64,000 bases of DNA from Caulobacter sp. 602-1 (lineage in GTDB: Bacteria; Pseudomonadota; Alphaproteobacteria; Caulobacterales; Caulobacteraceae), in contig NZ_RRYI01000006.1 of the NCBI RefSeq assembly GCF_003931565.1, positions 293,604 to 357,603 on the forward strand. The letters run 5' to 3'. The notes beneath the pieces were generated by a model. It did no database searches and was not told the DNA's origin. It saw nothing but the letters and a program-made list of their open reading frames with translations. The translations under genes and the position numbers were made by a program. This document shows, in pieces, positions 58,275-64,000 of this stretch (position 1 is its first letter; each line of letters begins with the position of its first letter).

Positions 58275-58628
58275 CTATTTCGCCTTGCACGCGCCCTGAG
58301 CCGAGACGCTGACCCCCGCCGCCCCCGCCTCGCAGGCGTTGCCATAGGTCTTGCCGTCGCAGCCGCAGACCGGCTGATAGATCCGCGTGCAGACCTGCGG
58401 CGCCTTGCGGCAGACGCCCGCCGCATCGGCGACCCGCCCGCAGACTCCGGCCTCCATCTGGCAGGTCAGGCCGGACTGGCATTGGAAGCCCGCGAACCCG
58501 CCGCACATGCCGCCCTCGGCGACGGGGGCGCGCGGCGACTGCTGCGGCGGTCCCGAAGGTTCCGGCGTGGCGGACGCTGTGCAGGCGGTCAGCAGAGCAA
58601 CGGCGAGACAAGCGAGCAGACGGCGCAT
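58275..58628 (-). CDS. Lipoprotein with Kazal-type protease inhibitor domain
   Basis: 117 residues from the ATG at 58628 with GGGAGG 6 nt upstream. Lipobox LLTAC, Cys16 or so lipidated, then a Pro/Ser-rich linker, a Cys-rich middle (MCGGFAGFQCQSGLTCQ) and a C-terminal Kazal-like fold (VCTRIYQPVCGCDGKTYGNAC ... GAC) with the cysteines in order. Likely anchored in the envelope and inhibits a serine protease, own or foreign; not shown. Confidence 0.8.
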   Translation of the reverse strand: MRRLLACLAVALLTACTASATPEPSGPPQQSPRAPVAEGGMCGGFAGFQCQSGLTCQMEAGVCGRVADAAGVCRKAPQVCTRIYQPVCGCDGKTYGNACEAGAAGVSVSAQGACKAK

Positions 58629-58753
58629 GGACGACCTCCCAAGAACAGGCGGAACGATTTTGCCGGCGACCGGCTCCATTCGCCCCTGCTTTGACTTGAT
58701 AACGGGGTTCATTTCGTCTGTCCTTCCCGCCTCTTCGAGAGTCGGGGTTTTTC

Positions 58754-60234
<1,481 letters not shown>

Positions 60235-60235
<1 letters not shown>

Positions 60236-61587
60236 TGATCCGGTCACTGCTTCTCGCCAGCGCCGCCTGCGCGCTGGCCCTTCCCGCGGCGGCCGAGACC
60301 GTCGCCATCGTCAACGCCCGTATCGAACCCGTCTCCGGCCCGGCGATCCCGGCCGGCACGCTGGTCATCAAGGATGGCAAGATCGCCGCCCTGGGCGCCG
60401 GCGTCGCCGTGCCGGCCGACGCCAAGGTGATCGACGCCAAGGGCGGCGTCGTCACCCCGGGCCTGGTCGCCTCGTCCTCGAACCTCGGCGCGTCCGAGGT
60501 CAGCGGCGTGCGTGAGACCCGCGACGACGGCACCGGCAATGCGCTCAGCGCCGCCTTCGACATCAGCTACGGGATCAACCCGGCCTCGACCTTCATCCCG
60601 TTCGCCCGGGACGGGGGCATCACCAGCTCGGCCGTGGTGCCGGTGCTGTCGGGAACCGGCGGCGGCGCGCACGAGCACGCCGACGACGGCGTGGTCGAGG
60701 AGATGACCGCCGGCAAGAGCGGCGACGGCGATCCCTCGCTGTTCGGCGGCCAGGCGGCCTTCATCCGCCTGAAGGCCGGCGCGAGCGACATCGTCGAGGC
60801 CTCCAAGCTGGCCGTCACCGTCTCGCTGGGCGAAAGCGGCGCGCGGGCGGCCGGCGGTTCGCGCGGCGCCGACCTGATCCTGATCCGCTCGGCGCTGGAG
60901 GACGCTCGCGCCTTCGCCAGCCGCCGCGCGGCCTTCGAGCAGGGCGCGACCCGGGACTTCGGTCTCTCGCGTCTCGATCTGGCGGCCCTGATCCCGGTCG
61001 TGCAGGGCAAGACCCCGCTGCTGATCCGCGTCTCCCGGGCCGCCGACATCCGCCAGGCCCTGAAGCTGGCGGCCGAGGAGAAGATCAGGATCATCCTCGA
61101 AGGCGTCGAGGAAGGCTGGCTGGTCGCTCCCGAGATCGCCAGGGCCGGCGTGCCGGTCATCGTCGATCCGCAGGCCGACCTGCCCGACAGCTTCGAGACC
61201 CTGGCCTCGCGGCTGGACAACGCCGCCCGCCTGAACGCCGCCGGCGTGAAGGTGGCGATCAACGGCGCGCGGGACTTCAACAACCTGCGCCAGGAGCGGC
61301 TGAACGCCGGCCTCGCGGTCGCCAACGGCCTGCCCTACGCGGCCGGCCTGGCCTCCGTGACCCTGGTCCCCGCCAAGATCTGGGGCCAGGACGGCAAGAT
61401 CGGCTCGCTGGAGGTCGGCAAGCTGGCCGACGTCGTGGTCTGGAACGGTGACCCGCTGGAGACCACCAGCTGGCCGCTGAACGTCTTCGTCGGCGGCGTC
61501 GAGCAGCCGCAGGACAGCCGCCAGACCCAGCTGCGCGACCGCTATGCGGCCACCGACCAGAGCGGCTATCCGCCCGCCTACCGCTAG
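60235..61587 (+). CDS. Degenerate exported amidohydrolase
   Basis: 450 residues, ATG sharing a base with the upstream stop (TGATG). Signal peptide ending about AAAE (residue 21). Same fold as the upstream protein and a well-preserved C-terminus (GKIGSLEVGKLADVVVWNGDPL), but the HxH motif reads ASSSNLG (Ser81 and Asn83 in place of His) and the other His ligands are not visible. It is probably not catalytic alone and may be a partner subunit. Such pairs occur in Caulobacterales and relatives. Confidence 0.82.
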
Positions 61588-61608
61588 GTCGGAGTCCTGG
61601 CCGCAACG

Positions 61609-61640
61609 ATCCGCCCCCGGCTTGGCTGGGGGCGGATTTT
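61609..61640 (+). terminator. Terminator after the amidohydrolase pair
   Basis: 10-bp stem ATCCGCCCCC/GGGGGCGGAT (61609-61637) followed by TTT and, after G and C, another TTTT. It separates the pair from parE. Confidence 0.85.
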
Positions 61641-61706
61641 GCTTTTCAGGGGAAGGCCGCGAGGCCATACGGGGCCCCCGCGCTCGAATCGCCTAGACTT
61701 GCCCCA

Positions 61707-63812
61707 ATGTCATCTTCCGATAAGACCCCCTCGCTGTTCGACGACGACGCCCTGGCGCCCGTCCCCGCCGCGCCGTTCCAGGCCAGCGTGGAGCCGCACG
61801 TCGAGCCGACGCCGCGTCCGATCCCGCCGCCGCCGCCTTCATCGGCCAAGCCCGCGCCGCCGGCCAAGACCTCGGCGCCCGGCGAGTACTCGGCCGCCGA
61901 CATCGAGGTGCTGGAAGGGCTGGAGCCCGTCCGCAAGCGGCCCGGCATGTACATCGGCGGCACCGACGAGCGGGCGCTGCACCACCTGTTCGCCGAAGTC
62001 CTCGACAACTCGATGGACGAGGCCGTGGCCGGCTTCGCCAAGACCATCGAGGTCAAGCTCGACGCCGACGGCTTCCTGTCGGTCAAGGACGACGGGCGGG
62101 GGATGCCCGTCGACCCGCACCCCAAGTACCCCGGCAAGTCGGCGCTGGAGGTCATCATGACCGTCCTGCACGCCGGCGGTAAGTTCACCGGCAAGGCCTA
62201 CGAGACCTCCGGCGGCCTGCACGGCGTCGGCGCCAGCGTGGTCAACGCCCTGTCCGAGCGCGTCGAGGTCACCGTCTGGCGCGACGGCTTCGAGCACCTG
62301 CAGGTGTTCTCGCGCGGCAAGCCGCTGGGCCCGATCCAGCAGGTCGGCCCATCGCGCAAGAAGGGCACCATGGTGCGCTTCAAGCCCGACGACGAGATCT
62401 TCGGCGAGAGCGTCGGCTTCAAGCCGGCGCGCCTGTACCGCATGGCCCGCTCCAAGGCCTATCTGTTCCGCGGCGTGCAGATCAAATGGTCCTGCGATCC
62501 CTCCCGCATCCATGACCAGACCCCGCCCGAGGCCACGTTCCACTTCCCCAACGGCCTGGCCGACTTCCTGGCCGAGCGGACCAAGGGCCTGACCACGATC
62601 ACGCCCGAGAGCTTCTCGGGCCGCATCGAGCGCCAGGGCGAGGCCGGCGCGGTCGAATGGGCCGTCAGCTGGACGCCCCAGGGCTTCGGCGAGCACGACG
62701 GCTTCATGCAGTCGTACTGCAACACCGTGCCGACCCCCGAGGGCGGCACCCACGAGAGCGGCTTCCGCGCCGCCCTGACCCGCGGCCTCAAGGCCTATGC
62801 CGACCTCAAGGGCGAGAAGCGCGGCACGATCATCACCGCCGACGACGTCGTCGCCCAGGCCGGCGCCCTGATCTCGGTGTTCATCAAGAACCCCGAATTC
62901 CAGGGCCAGACCAAGGAAAAGCTCTCGACCTCCGAGGCCCAGCGCTTCGTGGAAGCCGCGCTGCGCGACCCGTTCGACCTGTGGCTCTCGTCCAGCCCGA
63001 AGAACGCCCAGGCCCTGCTGGAATTCGTCATCGAGCGGGCCGAGGAGCGCCTCAAGCGCCGCAAGGACAAGGAAGTCACCCGCGCCAGCGCCACCCGCAA
63101 GCTGCGCCTGCCCGGCAAGCTGGCCGACTGCGCCGGCGGCGCGGTCGACGGGGCCGAGCTGTTCATCGTCGAAGGCGACTCGGCCGGTGGTTCCGCCAAG
63201 CAGGCCCGCGACCGCAAGTACCAGGCCATCCTGCCCCTGCGCGGCAAGATCCTGAACGTGGCCTCGGCCTCCGGCGAGAAGTTCACCGCCAACAAGGAGC
63301 TGTCGGACCTGATGCTGGCCCTGGGGGCCCAGGGCGGGAACAAGTATCGCGAGGAAGACCTGCGATACGACCGCATCATCATCATGACCGACGCCGACGT
63401 CGACGGCGCCCACATCGCCAGCCTCCTGATCACCTTCTTCTACCGCACCATGCCGGACGTGATCCGCCAGGGTCACCTGTATCTCGCCCTGCCGCCGCTC
63501 TACCGCATCGCCCACGGCGGCAAGAGCGAATACGCCCGCGACGACGCCCACAAGGACGAGCTCCTGGCCACGGTGTTCAAGGGCAAGAAGCCCGAGATCG
63601 GCCGCTTCAAGGGCCTGGGCGAGATGATGGCCTCCCAGCTGAAGGAGACCACCATGGACCCCAAGAAGCGCACCCTGGCCCGCGTGACCCTGCCGCGCTC
63701 GGAAGAGGCGGTGGAAAGCCTGGTCGAGACCCTGATGGGCCGCAAGCCCGAGCTGCGCTTCCGCTTCATCCAGGAGAACGCCGAGTTCGCGGCGGCGGAT
63801 CTGGATCTCTGA
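61707..63812 (+). CDS. parE: DNA topoisomerase IV subunit B
   Basis: 701 residues. ATP-binding GHKL domain with EVLDNSMDEAVAG and GGLHGVGASVVNAL, TOPRIM with EGDSAGGSAKQARDRKYQAI and ILNVASASGEKF, and a C-terminal domain ending RFIQENAEFAAADLDL. The first about 60 residues are an extra low-complexity tail rich in Pro, Ala and Ser before the conserved EVLEGLEPVRKRPGMYIG. ParE rather than GyrB by the IILPLRGKILN-type TOPRIM sequence and the short C-terminus. Decatenates daughter chromosomes. Confidence 0.94.
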   Translation: MSSSDKTPSLFDDDALAPVPAAPFQASVEPHVEPTPRPIPPPPPSSAKPAPPAKTSAPGEYSAADIEVLEGLEPVRKRPGMYIGGTDERALHHLFAEVLDNSMDEAVAGFAKTIEVKLDADGFLSVKDDGRGMPVDPHPKYPGKSALEVIMTVLHAGGKFTGKAYETSGGLHGVGASVVNALSERVEVTVWRDGFEHLQVFSRGKPLGPIQQVGPSRKKGTMVRFKPDDEIFGESVGFKPARLYRMARSKAYLFRGVQIKWSCDPSRIHDQTPPEATFHFPNGLADFLAERTKGLTTITPESFSGRIERQGEAGAVEWAVSWTPQGFGEHDGFMQSYCNTVPTPEGGTHESGFRAALTRGLKAYADLKGEKRGTIITADDVVAQAGALISVFIKNPEFQGQTKEKLSTSEAQRFVEAALRDPFDLWLSSSPKNAQALLEFVIERAEERLKRRKDKEVTRASATRKLRLPGKLADCAGGAVDGAELFIVEGDSAGGSAKQARDRKYQAILPLRGKILNVASASGEKFTANKELSDLMLALGAQGGNKYREEDLRYDRIIIMTDADVDGAHIASLLITFFYRTMPDVIRQGHLYLALPPLYRIAHGGKSEYARDDAHKDELLATVFKGKKPEIGRFKGLGEMMASQLKETTMDPKKRTLARVTLPRSEEAVESLVETLMGRKPELRFRFIQENAEFAAADLDL

Positions 63813-64000
63813 CTTCCTCCCTCCCTTCGTGGGGGAAGGAACGCGCTTCATCGCCCTCGCGCCCGTGCGGCTGCGAGTTTGGATGGGGAGGCGACGGAGC
63901 GGCCGGGCGAACCCGGAGACCGTGAGGTTTGTTTTTGTTTCGGCTCGCTGACCGCTCCGCCAGGCTGTTCTTGTCCGTGAGGTCGGGAGGCGTGAGCGTT
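63813..64000. other. Intergenic tail, no gene supported
   Basis: The first 30 nt after parE hold an imperfect hairpin (CTTCCTCCC-TTCG-TGGGGGAAG) that could be a REP-like element or part of a terminator. The remainder contains no frame that looks coding and stops at the window end. Confidence 0.5.

Overview
The window is high-GC alphaproteobacterial chromosome and reads as Caulobacter (family Caulobacteraceae). The evidence is gene order and content: mmpA-dxr-cdsA-uppS-frr-pyrH, tsf-rpsB, a dnaE-adjacent 29-codon gene that looks like sidA behind an SOS box of the alphaproteobacterial GTTC-N7-GTTC type, a complete nuo operon with nuoC and nuoD separate, lon/clpX/clpP/tig in series, glnB-glnA, and parE. 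At least one promoter (nuoA) fits the Caulobacter housekeeping pattern (GCTANAWC -10 box). No plasmid, phage, transposon, integrase or CRISPR feature was found; this is core chromosome.

Layout. 1-7.1 kb (minus): envelope, isoprenoid and translation genes in two transcription units, each with a recognisable promoter. 7.5-10 kb: HAD phosphatase (+), then a Tat-exported metallo-beta-lactamase-fold protein and a GFA-type zinc protein (-). 10-13.6 kb: dnaE and the tiny SOS gene. 13.9-17.2 kb: proS-lolC-lolD. 17.2-17.6 kb: a non-coding stretch full of inverted repeats. 17.6-22.8 kb (minus): birA, coaX, RNase J, a DUF4214-radical SAM-SPASM fusion, methylmalonyl-CoA epimerase and a DUF1467 membrane protein, overlapping end to end and continuous with the nuo operon upstream. 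22.8-38.4 kb (minus): nuoA-N, the 14 complex I subunits, with four extra small genes: an NTF2/SnoaL-like protein and two two-helix membrane proteins around nuoE, and a small lipoprotein between nuoH and nuoI. 38.7-41.5 kb: two identical tRNA-Asp genes, a luciferase-like flavin oxidoreductase, a GT4 glycosyltransferase, an Arc-type ribbon-helix-helix protein and tRNA-Val. 41.6-49.4 kb: the proteostasis block HU, lon, clpX, HAD phosphatase (+), clpP, tig. 49.6-53.3 kb (minus): tRNA-Leu, nnrD/E, a histidine phosphatase and a thiolase-like protein without the usual nucleophile. 53.5-63.8 kb (mostly plus): glnB-glnA, a TonB-dependent receptor, two small exported proteins on the minus strand, a pair of exported amidohydrolases (the second lacking its metal ligands), and parE.

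Most of the window is well-known core genome. The parts least explained by existing annotation are the small genes in the nuo operon, the intact/degenerate amidohydrolase pair, the DUF4214-radical SAM fusion, the structured spacer upstream of proS with a possible short ORF, and a few leader hairpins and leader ORFs. Promoter calls rest on reading motifs by eye and are predictions.
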